A stretch of DNA of 64,000 nucleotides from Thuidium tamariscinum (GCA_947034885.2 OX344750.2:30924821-30988820), one strand, 5' to 3'. Numbered from the stretch's first letter, positions 34,968 to 48,034 are shown. Notes: generated from the letters alone by a model not told the origin. Translations and numbers: made by a program.

Positions 34968-36436
34968 GGGTGAATGCAAGAAACACTTGTAGGGTCATTG
35001 CAAGAAACACTTACCGGTTTTGGCTCAAAATGGCTCAAAATCAATGAGTCCTGTGAGTCCTATGACCCTTTGAAATAAAAAAATTTTAAATTAAAAAAAA
35101 TATGTATAATTTGAAGAGCAATGAGAATATTATGTCTCTTGAAATTCAGACCTAAGAAATTTTTTCTCTAAATGTTATAGACAATGGAAAATACAATGAA
35201 AATAGCTCTTTTTTCACTAATTTGGTAAAAATAGTAAAAAAATTAAAGAAATAAAAATAAAAAATTCATTTTTTCTTCAAGTAAAGTTCTTTCTTTTCCA
35301 CCAAATTTCATCTTTGGAAAAAATAAATTCTATTCTCTACACTTGCACAAAGTCAGCCACTTTGACGACATGTGGAAGTTGGACAGTTTAATATTTTCAA
35401 AAATCATTTTTAGGGATTGTGTAACTATACTACATATCTAAGCATGCCAATTTTCAGCTCAAAATTTGCATTTTTGGGTCAAAAATAGGACTAAAAACCC
35501 CCAAAATGGCCAAGGTAGATAGCCAATCGGGGGCAGTTTAAAAATAGTAAACTAATTTTTAAAAAATTCAAAAAATTACACAACATATAAAACTTTTTTG
35601 TTCACCTTCATTCCAAATTTCAAGTTGATACGGCAAACGATGAAAAAGTTATGAGCAAAAAACTACATGTTGGAGGTCAAGGGGACAATAAATAGGACAA
35701 GTGTTTCTTGCAATCATCCTGTACTATTTTCCATCACAACTTAAGTACTGATCTATTTTTTAGCCATAACTTTTGTATTTTTGTTCAAAATGACTCATGA
35801 TTTCTGAAAGAGGTACTCGTGACTATCATAAACCTTACATAATTTTTTCATAATTTTTAAAAATATTTTAATACTAAAATAGTACTAGTGATTAAATTTC
35901 ACAAATATCAATTTGGAGGTTTTTAGTACTAAGGAGTACCTTTTTTTAATGATTTTGAGATGAAATTTGGATGAGATGGTCTTCTAGTAATCTTCTAGCT
36001 TTCCAATGAAGGATTTTTGAAAATAGTTGATTTTATGTGGTGTGGAAGTCTACAAAGTGAGCTTCTTTCTGCTTGAATTTTGAAACACTTAAAATATTAT
36101 TTTGGTGGGTTTTTTGGTGAGTGACCATCCCCATAGAGTTGTTGCAAATGTAAAATTTTTATTTTTTGTATTTAATTACTTTTACTACTCTTCCCAAATT
36201 AAAACATGAAGGTATATATTTTCTTAAGGTTTGGCACTTTTCAAGTTCTCCTACTTAAAGAATTTTTCTATAACATTCTATCTGTGGGTACCTTCGTCCT
36301 AAAGGTATATACATAAGCCATATTTTTTTTTAAATTTTTAAATTAATTTTCTAATTTTATAGTACTCCAAAAAAAGTCATGAGTACTATAGTAAAACGCA
36401 ACAAATAGTGTAGACCTGTGTTTCTTGCATTCACCC
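34968..36436. mobile_element. GGGTGA-family element (subfamily I) split by a nested one
   Basis: Ends GGGTGAATGCAAGAAACACT and TGTTTCTTGCATTCACCC; target duplication TATA (34964-34967, 36437-36440). After 23 bases it is cut by the element at 34992-35719; removing that and one TGTA restores the terminal sequence CTTGTACTATTTT and a length of 737 bp. Confidence 0.9.
34992..35719. mobile_element. GGGTCA-family element (728 bp), nested
   Basis: Ends GGGTCATTGCAAGAAACACT and AAGTGTTTCTTGCAATCATCC; duplication TGTA on both sides (34988-34991, 35720-35723), made from the host's own TTGTACTA. The interior differs from the host element, so it is a separate subfamily. Confidence 0.9.
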
Positions 36437-36995
36437 TATAATGACTTCTTTTAACAAAATATAGGAAATGTAGCTTTTATCGGGAAATGTGAGGTATGGA
36501 ATTTTATTTAAGAATAATTTGTGCATTTTTCAATGTTATTTGAAGATGTCTCCACCTCCAAATCAACTCAATTTATAAAATTTAGTATCCTAGATTGTAG
36601 ATTTATACTTCAAATTTCTAACTTTAATGTAGATCATGTTAATGGATTAGTGCATATAATCAATACAATTCATAGATTTTGGAGGCTTAATTCTAATCAA
36701 TATACAAATATTGAACTTTCAATTTGATTTGTACATTTCAAATTTTTTGGTCTAGAGTCTAGACCTTCTTTTTGGTTTCAATATTTCAAAATATTAATAA
36801 TATATAGATTATTTCATTTGTTTAAAATTTTATAAATTTTATAAATTATAAAAAAAGTTAAGTTTCTAATACATAAAAACCCTAAAAATGTTAGATTTGG
36901 AGGAATACAATTCATTCATGCCTTGGAAATTGACAATTAAAGTTACAATTCTTTTGTGTTTAAACAACCTCATGGTACCCTTTACAATTGATATG

Positions 36996-37687
36996 GGATC
37001 ATTGCAAGAAACGGTGGTACTATTTTGATGTCACAATTGGACATACTCTCTCATTGTTTGCAATAACTTTTGAAGGACAATCCAAATGAACATTGAATTC
37101 TTATTGAATATGTATAACTTTATTGTTATTACATCTCTTATTTTTTAGAAATAAAAAAAATCATTTTATATTTAAAAACTATTTTTGTTAATTTGTCACA
37201 AATTGAAGTTTAGGGGTTTTCATTACGTTATGAGCCCCTAAATTTAATTATCTGGAGTTGAAACTTTCATGGTCTACTTGTATAATAAAAAAAACTCATA
37301 TATACCAAAGAAAATAAAAAATTAATTTATTTTAAGTCCTCCACATGAGTACAAACAGCATTTCTGTTGCATACAATTTTTGAACATTGAAGATGGTTCT
37401 TGGATCTTTTTTTTTGGTGAAATGTCATCAATATCAACTCTTCCTAAATGGCCAATTTTTAGTTTTAAGAAAAACTACTTTCATGAGATTTTGCACTTTT
37501 CTAGTTCACCTACTTAGAAAATTTTTCTATACTTTTCCTTCTTAGGGTACCTTTTGTTTAAAGATATATATAACTTATTTTTTATCTTTCTTAAAAATTA
37601 TTTTTCTAATTTTAAAGTACTCCTGAAAAAAATAGGAGTACTTTGAAAAATGCTACGCTTTTTAACCACTGTTTCTTGCAATGACCC
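36996..37687. mobile_element. GGGTCA-family element (subfamily II, 692 bp)
   Basis: Ends GGATCATTGCAAGAAAC and GTTTCTTGCAATGACCC, target duplication TATG (36992-36995, 37688-37691). The interior carries TAATTATCTGGAGTTGAAAC and AAATGGCCAATTTTTAG, also present in copies at 43.5, 56.3, 62.6 kb. Confidence 0.9.
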
Positions 37688-37785
37688 TATGGGACAATTG
37701 CATCTTTTAAAATCTACCAAATATTAGGTGGGAACAACATTAAAATGTAAGTTATACCTATGTACCATTTTAAAATTTAGTACCA

Positions 37786-38519
37786 AGGTGAATGCAAGAA
37801 ACACTTGTACTATTTGTTGCATTTTATTACAATACTCATGACTTTTTTTAGAGTACTTTAAAATTAGAAAATTAATTTGAAAAAAATTTGAAAAATATAA
37901 ACAATGTATAGACCTCTAAGATGAAAGTTTTCACTGAAGGAAATTGATAGAAAATTTCTCTAAGTAGGAGAATTTAAAAAGTGCCAAACCTCAAGAAAGT
38001 ACATACTTTCATGATTTAATTCGGGAAAAATAGAAAAAATAATTAAATACAAAAAATAAAATGTGGCCATTTGCAACAACTCTATGGAGATGGTCATCAA
38101 CTAAAAAAAACACCAAAATAATATTTTATATGTTTCAAAATTCAAGCAGAAAGAAGCTCACTTTGTAGACTTCCACACCACATAAAAATAACTTTTTTCA
38201 AAATCCCTCATGTGGAGTGATGTAAAACTACTAGAAGACCATCTCATCCAAATTTCATCTCAAAATCATTAAGAAAAGGTACTCCTTAGTACTAAAAACC
38301 TCCAAATTGGCATTTGTGACATTTAATCATTAGTACTATTTTAGTATTAAATTATTTTTGAAAATTATGAAAAAATTATGTAAAGTGTATGATAGTCATG
38401 AGTACCTTCTCTAGAAATCTTGAGTCATTTAGAGCAAAAATGCAAAAGTTATGGCCAAAAAACAGATCAGCACTTAGGTGATGACGGGTCGAAGGTACAA
38501 GTGTTTCTTGCATTTACCC
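37786..38519. mobile_element. GGGTGA-family element (subfamily I, 734 bp)
   Basis: Ends AGGTGAATGCAAGAAACACT and AAGTGTTTCTTGCATTTACCC, duplication ACCA (37782-37785, 38520-38523). Inverted in orientation relative to the copy at 42646-43378. Confidence 0.93.
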
Positions 38520-38558
38520 ACCATACTACTATTTGGATTATATATGGGGATTTGGAAA

Positions 38559-38796
38559 CACGGTTGCTAGTATGTGAGTATAGAAGTGTGAGCTTGTGAG
38601 CCTCAAAGATGATGCACCTATAGTATAGGTGCTTATATTATAGAAACCTTCTATGATAAGAGTGTATTTATACTATAGATATCTATACTATAGGTATTTT
38701 TACTATAAACACCTTCAAAGGTGGTAGTATATCTACTTATATACATATTAGAAGCTCACATGCTTGCATATTCATGCTCACATACTAGCATTGTTG
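38559..38796. mobile_element. Mutator-type MITE, 238 bp
   Basis: Ends CACGGTTGCTAGTATGTGAG and CTCACATACTAGCATTGTTG; perfect 10-bp target duplication GATTTGGAAA (38549-38558, 38797-38806). The interior is a set of imperfect palindromes of ACCTATAGTATAGGTG type. The copy at 62093-62330 has the same length. Confidence 0.88.
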
Positions 38797-38809
38797 GATT
38801 TGGAAAGAA

Positions 38810-39990
38810 TTTGTAAAATCCTTACAAACAATGCAAAAATTTTTTAGTCTTTTTGTGTAGGAATCTTTTGAACACTCCCCAGGCCATGATGACATTAGAT
38901 CACTGGGAAACATAAAAATTGAAAAAAAACTAGTAGGAAAAAACTACATAATCTTGTCTGGGCAAGTGATAGGGAATTCCAAACAAGTCCGTTGTGCCAT
39001 TACAGTATTGTACTGTGAGAAATTTTTATCCACATTTAAAAAAAAATGCAATTATAGACTCATCTTATTTTAATTAGTATTTTCAACCTACATAATTATT
39101 TGCATGAGTGTGCTTTAAGTTTTTGTCACAGAATCTTAAAATAAGTATACACAATACAATAATCAAATTGTGAGAAAAAACTTGCAATTTAACCTTGAAG
39201 CGCGCCGACATCCATATTCTAGACGATGAACAGAGGGCTTCAAGGCCCAATTTCATCCAATTAACCTCTCATTTGTCAAATGCAATACTTGAATCTAGAA
39301 AAGACAATCTTCCTTAATGATCAAATTCATTAAATTCTGGAAAATGATATATCTATACAAAGCTATAAGCGAAAATGTGCAAAAATTTAAAAAAGGATTG
39401 AGACGCTCAAGGGTTAAAATGTTCTATGTACAATAAATCTACAATATTCACATGTGATGAAAATTTCAGTTGATTTACTTAACCTTTTTTATATTTGATA
39501 AGACGATAAAGACTTGACTGCAACAATCTGAAAACTGAAGTTTCAATCATACTCAAGTTGAAACAGAAAAACTCTCAGCACTTACTGCACCGTATCACAT
39601 CTAATTATGCAGCTCCAAGTGCGTTATCATTTCTCTATTTAATCAAGAGGGTTGATCAGTGCAAAATCAAGCCCATTTATTTCTTCGTATAATTAAATTC
39701 TGCTAGATCCCAAGTTAACACCATTGAGCAACGTTATGCTCCCTCAAGTCTAAGCCACAAGAGCAACTTTGAAGGAGTCCACTCAGCTAGAATCGCCACT
39801 AGTCAGGTAGCCAACTGAAGCAAAACCTTCGAGACATGCGTCCATTTTCGCATGTCCTTATTAATTAAGATAAAACATCAAATGAATGTCACTTCTCGCT
39901 CTAGCTATATAGACTCAGTAATCGATCTGAGCACATATTAAATCGATTCTCCCAGGCCAAAGGTCGATACTAATTACAGCTAATACAGCT
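38810..39990. other. Gene-free stretch
   Basis: AT-rich to 39.2 kb, then more mixed. No gene recognised; the last part would be the 3' side of the 66-aa gene. Confidence 0.4.
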
Positions 39991-40115
39991 AAATAGCCCA
40001 TAGACAATTAATATCAAGCTAAATCATACTATAAAGTACTGTAAATTCATTAATTCATGTCGATCCATTTGAAGATTCCGGTAACCATGGCATGAAAACG
40101 GTCGATCGATCAAGC

Positions 40116-40316
40116 TCAAACCGGATCCGGATCCATCCGATCCATCTCTCCAGGTTTGGTCGCGTTGGGGCAATTAGGGTCAGTGCAAGGAAAGGTCGTG
40201 CACTTGTGTGGAGGATCTTCTTCTCCATAGCCAGTGATGTCCTGCATCTGCATGAGCTTGCAGTTGGGAAACTCGGGCTCACGGCGAGCTCCTGGCGGTG
40301 CCATCATAATCGACAT
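40116..40316 (-). CDS. Small cysteine-containing protein, 66 aa, unknown function
   Basis: On the minus strand an ATG at 40316 opens a 66-codon frame. The product starts MSIMMAPPGARREPEFPNC, is rich in Met, Pro and acidic residues, and holds HKCTTFPCTDPNCPN near the end, three clustered cysteines (C-x4-C-x4-C) plus one further upstream. No signal peptide, membrane helix or known family is evident. TATAAAA on the same strand at 40459-40465 gives a leader of about 115 nt, as at the 31.5-kb gene. The surrounding sequence is unique-looking and less AT-rich than the flanking repeats. Overlapping frames on the plus strand lack a promoter and were not chosen. Confidence 0.5.
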   Translation of the reverse strand: MSIMMAPPGARREPEFPNCKLMQMQDITGYGEEDPPHKCTTFPCTDPNCPNATKPGEMDRMDPDPV

Positions 40317-40458
40317 TTTGGTGCGTGACTTCCTGGCACGAATTGAATCGAAGGCAGCTGGGTATGAGATCGATCGATCGAGAGGGCGCTGGCACGTCGA
40401 ACTGGAGCGTCAATTGAGTGAGAGAATTGTACATTAATTGTGAGGCACCTGATCATGG

Positions 40459-40465
40459 TTTTATA
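40459..40465 (-). promoter_or_regulatory. TATA box of 66-aa gene
   Basis: Minus-strand TATAAAA about 145 bases before the ATG at 40316; the spacing is close to that of the plus-strand gene at 31.5 kb. Confidence 0.5.
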
Positions 40466-40499
40466 GGTAAGCCTGAATTGGAATGGCACTTGCAAGAGA

Positions 40500-42640
40500 T
40501 CGATAACATGGGATGGACCGTTACGTTGAGGTTGTCTATTCGGAGATGTTTTGGATTAATCAGTCGAAATGTTCACAATGTCTTCCTTGATCGACTGGTC
40601 CAAATTCAAGCCCGTCCCCGAATCAGCGGGACACTTTGAGAGTCCAACACGATGTAGTGTTGGATCAGAATTGACTTCGCTTACGTTGCCTGTCACTACA
40701 AATTACGTGAGATTCATCTAGACGCTCATGGTTGTGACTCGTAAATAAGTTATTGCAAACTGTTTGAATCGTGTATGCTAGATTCTTGTGGCGGGGTGTG
40801 GGGGGGACGAACTAGCTAGCCAGCTGGTTTAGGTTATAAAGGTTAATTAATATGGTTATGAAACTCGTAGTACCTCATTAAGCCTTCTTCGATCAATAGA
40901 TAGAACTAGTTTTTTTTAATTAAAAATCGTCTAGTCGCCGTGGTTGAGAGTTCGAAGGTCCAGCACCGTCTAGTAACTTAGTCTGTCCTCACTGTCTAGT
41001 TCGTTGCGATTCCATATGAGATTTAATTCGTTAATTTTGATCCTTCAGTTCACGCTAATAATTGGTCCTAGCGCAATTACAGGGATTTTTTCAAGGTCAG
41101 ATTCGTTAAATGACATTCCATCTGAGCCTAAATTGTGCCGTTGAAGAGTCCAGAACACTGAAAACTAGGATTGAGTGAATTTTCAGTCCGGTGATCGACC
41201 CGAACCTATCACCTATGCCGATTTCAGTGAAATCCGCCACTTTGAGGTTTCTGATAAGGCATGAGGTTTTAATCACCAGATTCCATGTTGTCCGACAGCA
41301 TTCAAGCATATTTGGGGTAGATTCTAGCTGAAATGCAAATTTTTCCTGGTTCATCCTAAATTTAGACCTTTAATTGTTGAGTTGTGGAAAAATTCAAGGT
41401 ACTAAGCTTACTCTGACTATCATTGCGCGAAGCTTGAATGATGTTTCTGTCTGCAAGTGACTTCGAAGTTCCAATGTTTGGATTCTCAGATTCCTGGAGA
41501 TGTCAAAACGCTGAAGGCATTTTCAGTTCCAACACATAAGCTTATAAGTTAAACTTACGGTGGCCTAATGAAACTTAAAGACCACTGACTCTGTCTGTCT
41601 GTCTGTATGTCGATCCAGAGTCCCATGTAACGACACCTGTCCGCTCCCACATCACCGACACTGTTGGAAATTAAATGAAACCTGGGTATGACCATGTTGT
41701 GACCACGTTTCAGAATTTCATTGCTTCATATTCACTCATTCCCGCATACAGTAACTTATGCTGTATATTCGGTCCCTAGCTGCTTCAATTCCATTGCACC
41801 ATAGTTGCAGGCAGAATTCCATTCAGAATTAATTCCAGACATGCTGATGAGGTGGGCCGGGTTGCACATTTGGACTGAGCATTTTGCTTTCAAGTACCGG
41901 AAACGTCGGTACCTTAAATCCATTTAAATCCCTGGCAGGCCTTCCAATTTACAAGTGGCAGCCTGTTATTTGAGAACAGGTGATAGAAAGTCAACAACTG
42001 GTTATGTTTGATAACCTCTTTGTTGCTACAGTAGTGTAGTTCATCAGTTATCTAATACATAATCAAAACCAATTAGTGATTTTCTTATTTTGGATTTGTT
42101 TCTCAGTGAAGGCAAGTTTATAGTATAGTCAATCAACCTATGAACAAAGATTCCATAAGTGGTTGAACATTGACTTTTCAACTCTAATGTGGCAATGTGG
42201 CATGACTGGCATCATTCCATTGGCAAATGGCAACCCATCATCATTGCTATGGCAAGTTGTAACTTGTAACCTTCTTTCCTCTCAATTTGTTTCCAACACC
42301 TTTGGATTCATGAAGACTAAAGGTAGTGATTGAAAATGTACAACTCATCATGTCCGATAATCTATTTGCCGCTAGTGGGGCTCATCAATCATCTAATACA
42401 TACAAGTTAAGGTAGAAGGCATGCCCATGAATTGTTTACTTGACAGATGTTCATGGAGAAATCATTGTATAAAACATGTTGAATTTTTTTACTAAAGATA
42501 GAAATGAGAAAGTAGAGACTTGCAATTTTTTTACTTAACTTGAATTAGGTACAATATTTGAAAATGACATGTACGTGGGTCGCTATTTATGCTTGTAGGG
42601 ACATAGGCTATAGAAGTCATCAAGGAAAACATGCCTTTGA
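40500..42640. other. Non-repetitive sequence without a recognised gene
   Basis: Mixed composition with a short (GTCT)n run near 41590. Only short frames without promoter support. Confidence 0.4.
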
Positions 42641-42645
42641 ATAGA

Positions 42646-43378
42646 GGGTAAATGCAAGAAACACTTATACCTTCGAACCGTCACCACCTAAGTGCTGATC
42701 TGTTTTTTGGCCATAACTTTTGCATTTTTACTCGAAATGACTCAAGATTTCTAGAGAAGGTACTCATGACTATTATACACCTTACGTAATTTTTTCATAA
42801 TTTTCAAAAATAATTTAATACTAAAATAGTACTAGTGATTAAATGTCACAAATGCCAATTTGGAGGTTTTTAGTACTAAGGAATACCTTTTCTTAATGAT
42901 ATTGAGATGAAATTTGGATGAGATGGTCTTCTAGTAGTTTTACAACACTCCACATGAGGGATTTTGAAAAAAGTTATTTTTATGTGGTGTGGAAGTCTAC
43001 AAAGTGAGCTTCTTTCTGCTTGAATTTTGAAACATATAAAATATTATTTTGGTGTTTTTTTTGGTCGATGACCATCTCCATAGAGTTGTTGCAAATGGAC
43101 ACTTTTTATTTTTTGTATTTACTTATTTTTTCTATTTTTTCCGAATTAAATCATGAAGGTATGTATTTTCTTGAGGTTTGGCACTTTTTAAATTCTCCTA
43201 CTTAGAGAATTTTTCTATCAATTTCCTTTGGTGAAAACCTTCATCTTAGAAGTCTATACATTGTTCATATTTTTCAAATTTTTTTCAAATTAATTTTTAA
43301 TTTTAAAGTACTCTAGAAAAAGTCATGAGTATTGTAGTAAAACGCAACAAATAGTACAAGTGTTTTTTGCATTCATCC
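42646..43378. mobile_element. GGGTGA-family element (subfamily I, 733 bp)
   Basis: Ends GGGTAAATGCAAGAAACACT and AAGTGTTTTTTGCATTCATCC, duplication TAGA (42642-42645, 43379-43382). One base different in length from the copy at 37786-38519. Confidence 0.93.
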
Positions 43379-43811
43379 TAGAATAAGTCGAAAAACTAAT
43401 AAATACAATGCTTTGGATGTTCATGTAATTCATGAAAGTGAGTTCTTCGTGTCAAATATTCCTTTTCAATTAGTCTACACTCTACAGGTGATTGCAAGAA
43501 ATACCGGTTCTATTTTCTATCATAATTGGAGTGATGTTATTCTTTTCTATTATAATTTTTGAATCCAAAGATTTAAGAATATGAAATAATTAGTGGACAC
43601 CTCCAATTTGATGGTTTTTACATACTTTATTTTTTGGAAATTAAAAAAAATCATTTTATATTTAAAATTCATTTTTTTAGTTTCTCACAAATTGAGGTTT
43701 GGGGTTCTTTTCTACGTTAGGAGTCTCCAAATTTAATGATCTAAAGTTGAAATTTCCATGATGCATTTGCATAGTAGGAAAGCATATTCCTACCAAAAAA
43801 AATATAAAAAT

Positions 43812-45099
43812 GGGTGATTGCAAGAAACTCTTGTCCTATTTGTTGTGTTTGGCTAATTTTTTGGGGAGTACTTTAACCCTTTAGGGCCTAAGGAGCCCCA
43901 AGCAACCTCTTGAATTCTTCTAGAATCAAATTTGCATATTAAAATTTTATTATTTAATTTAATTTATTATTTTTCTACAAATAAGCATTCATATCTTCTA
44001 TCTAATTTGATTTTTAATTATTTTTGGAACGAAAAATGAAATTTATATGATTTTTTTAAAGTTTATGTCTTTGAAAAATCATAGTAATTACAAAAAAGCT
44101 CACTTTACAATGAAATTTTTATGGAAAATAGAGTTCATTATATTGAACATTATGGTGAAGTTGGCATGCTCTCTTTAGTTATACAAAAATCAATTCAATA
44201 GAGAAACATGTTCCTCAGTGCATTTTGAAACTCTCAAATTCCCAACTTCAAATTGCCATAGACAAATCATCATCGCTCCAAATTTGATGGCCAATGGCTC
44301 GTTAGAAGAGGAATACCCGTGCCCTCACATCCTATTCATACGTCAAGAGAAACTAAGGCCAAGAGAGTGTTCCAATTCCCAAAATTCAATTTAAAAGAAC
44401 CAAAATTGGCATGCTAGGCCCTAAAGGGTTAAAATTAGAAAATTAATTTTCTTAAGATTTGAAAAATGTGAATAATGTATACACCTCTAATTTGAAGGTT
44501 TTTACCAAAGGAAAGAGATAGAAAAATTCTCTAAGTAGGAGAACTTGAAAAGTGCCATACCTCAAGAAAATATATACCTTCATGTTTTAATTAGGTAAAA
44601 ATAGTAAAAATAATTATTTTCAAAAGATAAAAAGTATAGATTTGAAACAACTCTATGGAAATGGTCATTCACCAAAAAAACCACCAAAATAATATTTTAT
44701 ATGTTTCAAAATACCAATAAAAATAAGCTCACTTTATAGACCTCCACACAATATTAAAATAACTTTTTTGAAAATCCGTCTTATGGAGAGCTGTATTGCT
44801 ATAAGTCTACTAGAAGACCATTTGATCCAAATTTCATCTTAAAATCATTAAAAAAAAAAGGTACTCCAAAGTACTAAAACCCCCTAAACTACAAAGTGTG
44901 ACATCCAATTGAGATCTATTTTTGGATAGTAAATTATTTTTGAAAATTATGAAAAAATTAGAGAAGATTTATGATAGTTATGAGTACCTTTTTGACAAAT
45001 CTTAGATCAATCAAAGCCAAAACACAAAAGTTATGGCTACAAATAGATCAGCACACACAATGTGACACAAAATAGTACAAGTGTTTCTTGCAATTGCCC
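43812..45099. mobile_element. GGGTGA-family element (subfamily I), middle layer
   Basis: Ends GGGTGATTGCAAGAAACTCT and AAGTGTTTCTTGCAATTGCCC, duplication AAAT (43808-43811, 45100-45103). Removing the TTAA element inside leaves 732 bp. Confidence 0.92.
43877..44428. mobile_element. TTAA-type (piggyBac-like) MITE, 552 bp, inner layer
   Basis: Ends CCCTTTAGGGCCTA and TAGGCCCTAAAGGG, flanked by TTAA on both sides (43873-43876, 44429-44432). The empty site in sister copies reads ACTTTAAAATTAG, so TTAA is a true duplication. CCY starts with TTAA fit the piggyBac superfamily; Kolobok also uses TTAA. Confidence 0.88.
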
Positions 45100-45509
45100 A
45101 AATATATTCTTCACATGCATGCAAACAACACTCACATTGCACACAATTTCTGAACATTGATGATGGTACTAAGATTATTTTTTTGGTGAATTCTCATTAC
45201 CATCAACGCTTCCAAAATGGCCATTTTAGAAATTTAAGAAAAATAACTTTTCCTATTTTTTACAAATTAAAATGTAAATATGGCCATTTTTATGCATGAG
45301 ATTTTACGCTTTTCTAAGTTTCCTACTTAGAGAATTTTCCTTAGCTTTTCCTTTATAGGGTACCTTTTTCTTTAAGGTATATACATTGGATATATTTTTC
45401 ATGTTTTCTTAAAATTATTTTCTAATTAAATAGTACTTCCAAAGAAAAAAGTGTCCAATGTCAAAATGCTACAAAAAATGGACGGTGTTTCTTGTAATGA
45501 CCCCTACAT

Positions 45510-48030
45510 TGTATTATTGTAAATTGAAATTAGTGCAACTTACTCTTTAGTTGCACTTGTATTTTAGCCTAAGAAAATCAAGAAATCAATTATGAGAGGA
45601 AAAAAATGCACATAATAGTAACAATTATCACCTCATAATTGTCCTAAAAGTGAAGCATATAGAATGGCATTTTCTCACTAGACCTATGTGTAATATTTCC
45701 AGTCCTTTTAATAGGGATGATTCTAATGCCCAAGTAGAACTCAGACCTTCTATTGTACCAATATTGCACTTTGAATATAATATGCACATTTGTGGAAATG
45801 AAAAGTTTTGAAATCAACCTTACTATATACAGCCTTACTAAAATGAAAAATGAAATGAACCCGTATAAGAACATTTTAACTACTTATCAACCATAGAATA
45901 AACTTTCAACTTGATAAAATTGATTTATCCCAAAGTTTTTAAATCTCACATCTTTCATTTTAATAGTAATTTGACCAATTTCTATCCAAATTAACTATGT
46001 TTGATTTGGATTAGAAATTTCATCAATACTCTTCTAAAAGATATCATTTCAAAAAAACATCCGAAGAAAAGTTCATCATCAAAAAAGGTTTTTAAAGTAG
46101 AGAAACAGTTCCACCAAACTTCAAAATAAATGCCAATTAAATTTTGATTTTTGAAATAAATACTGATTTTGAGGTAAACTTTTTTTTTTTCAAATTTGAA
46201 TGAATGAAAAAATTATAGCTTGAATTTATCAACAACTATGTTTTCATGAAAATTGGAGTACACTTTTACAAACAAGCTATGCAATGTTTTATGGAATCTT
46301 GTGTTTTTGTAAAAATATATTTATCACTAAGATTAATTTTTAATATGTGTTGATAATATTTTCCACATCTCCAAGTTGGGAATTAATGAGTGCATTAGGA
46401 CACAAGAGTCGGCACTCTCTTCTGTGCATTCACCCTAGCAATAATTTTTCATGTCAATGTTTGTTTCTTCTATTCATCAAACTACCAATGTTAGGGGAAA
46501 TGTTAGCAAGAAATTATCTAATTTTGAAAATTTTCAGACTTTTAGAAAAATAAAACTAATAAAGGATCAATAATAAATAATTTAAATCTCTTTTCAATGA
46601 AAAATTCAAAAGGAAAGCACATGATTAATATTGAGAGGTTTAGTTATTTGTACACAAAGTTATTGTTGTAATTGTTCATTGATTTTTGGAAAAAAATTTG
46701 AAATTTGAAATAGAATAGAACCAAATTTATCCCTAAAATGCCTAAATGTCCAAGCAACTATTATGTGGTCATTGTCCTTCTTAGACAAGCGTCTCACTTA
46801 AAACAAAAAGAAACATTTTTATACGTATAATAATTTATTTCAAATGTAATTCATTGACTTTTCTTTCTATGCTAGAAAATCTTCATTTGGATCAAAATTC
46901 TTTGACTTGAGTTGATCTATCAAAATCAAGTAGTTCAAGGGATGATAATTGTCTTGGGAAAAAGACAAGTGTAGCCAATGAGAGGTGATCTTTAGAAAAA
47001 AAAACATTCCATGGATAGTGCAAGTGGAAAAGGGTTGAGAGCTTGGAGGCTTGGAGTATATATTTGATAGGCATGGTCAAGTGACTAATTATTATTTTTT
47101 TGATGTTTAAGTAATTACAAGGCTTTGAAAATGATCTTCCATTTGTTGTAAAAATTGGCATAGATGTTCTTAAGTAATCAAAATTGAATTTGGTAAAAAC
47201 TTCAAACTAATTTTTTTTAATTTTGAAATATGCCCCCCCCCCCCCCCCCCCCCCCTCCACTAGTCATTCTACTTGAGGAAAAAAACACTCAATCTTCAAA
47301 AAAGTATACTTTAGATTGTAGTCTACATTGAATCCATCAATGTGAACTATTAAATGCTTTGAAAATTGAATAGATGGTTCATTAATTTCATAGATATCAT
47401 AGTATTGAACAAGATCGTATGGTTATATTTTTTTTAAATGATTTTAAGAAATAGTTATGAATTGACTTTTAAAGATGGAAACTTTGAAGTGATTTTGAAG
47501 GGAAGAACAATGGAATGAAGGAATCACTTTGATTCTTTAGGGCTTAATTTATACAATTTTAGTTTTACAACATTTAAAAATATCTAATTGACACAAAATC
47601 TAAGAATTTTGACTATTTGATCATGGTACATACATTTTTCAAATGTTTAGATATTTAATGGGTTAAATTTCAATGTAGTATGGACATAAAGTCAACCTTC
47701 AAAATCCCCCCATTTCATATATTTTGTTCTTCAATATATATTTGAATAAAAAAAATTTCCAAAGATAACATCACATGTCTTTTGCTGTGTAATTCACTGA
47801 AATTTATTTTAGTGAAAAATTGAGATCATTGCACATTTAAAAAAAAGTTGTTATAAATACAAATTTCTTAAGGAATTTGAAAAAATTCCCTATTTACATG
47901 AAAAAGTGAAACTAAGTTGCCCTATGCTAATCTCTTGACATTTGACACTATTGTACAATGTACAGTACAAGAATGCATTACTTTTGAATTAGGTATTGTT
48001 GTAATTAAATAGGATTCATGAATCTTTATG
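45510..48030. other. Gene-free AT-rich stretch
   Basis: No genes or bounded elements recognised apart from the poly-C tract. Confidence 0.4.
47233..47255. repeat. Poly-C tract, 23 bases
   Basis: Uninterrupted run of C in otherwise AT-rich sequence; length may be an assembly estimate. Confidence 0.9.
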
Positions 48031-48034
48031 TGTA

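Larger units (their letters stand above)
43486..45503. mobile_element. GGGTGA-family element (subfamily II), outer layer of a triple nest
   Basis: Ends AGGTGATTGCAAGAAA and TTTCTTGTAATGACCC, duplication CTAC (43482-43485, 45504-45507). Removing the inner element and one AAAT leaves 726 bp, the family length. Confidence 0.9.
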
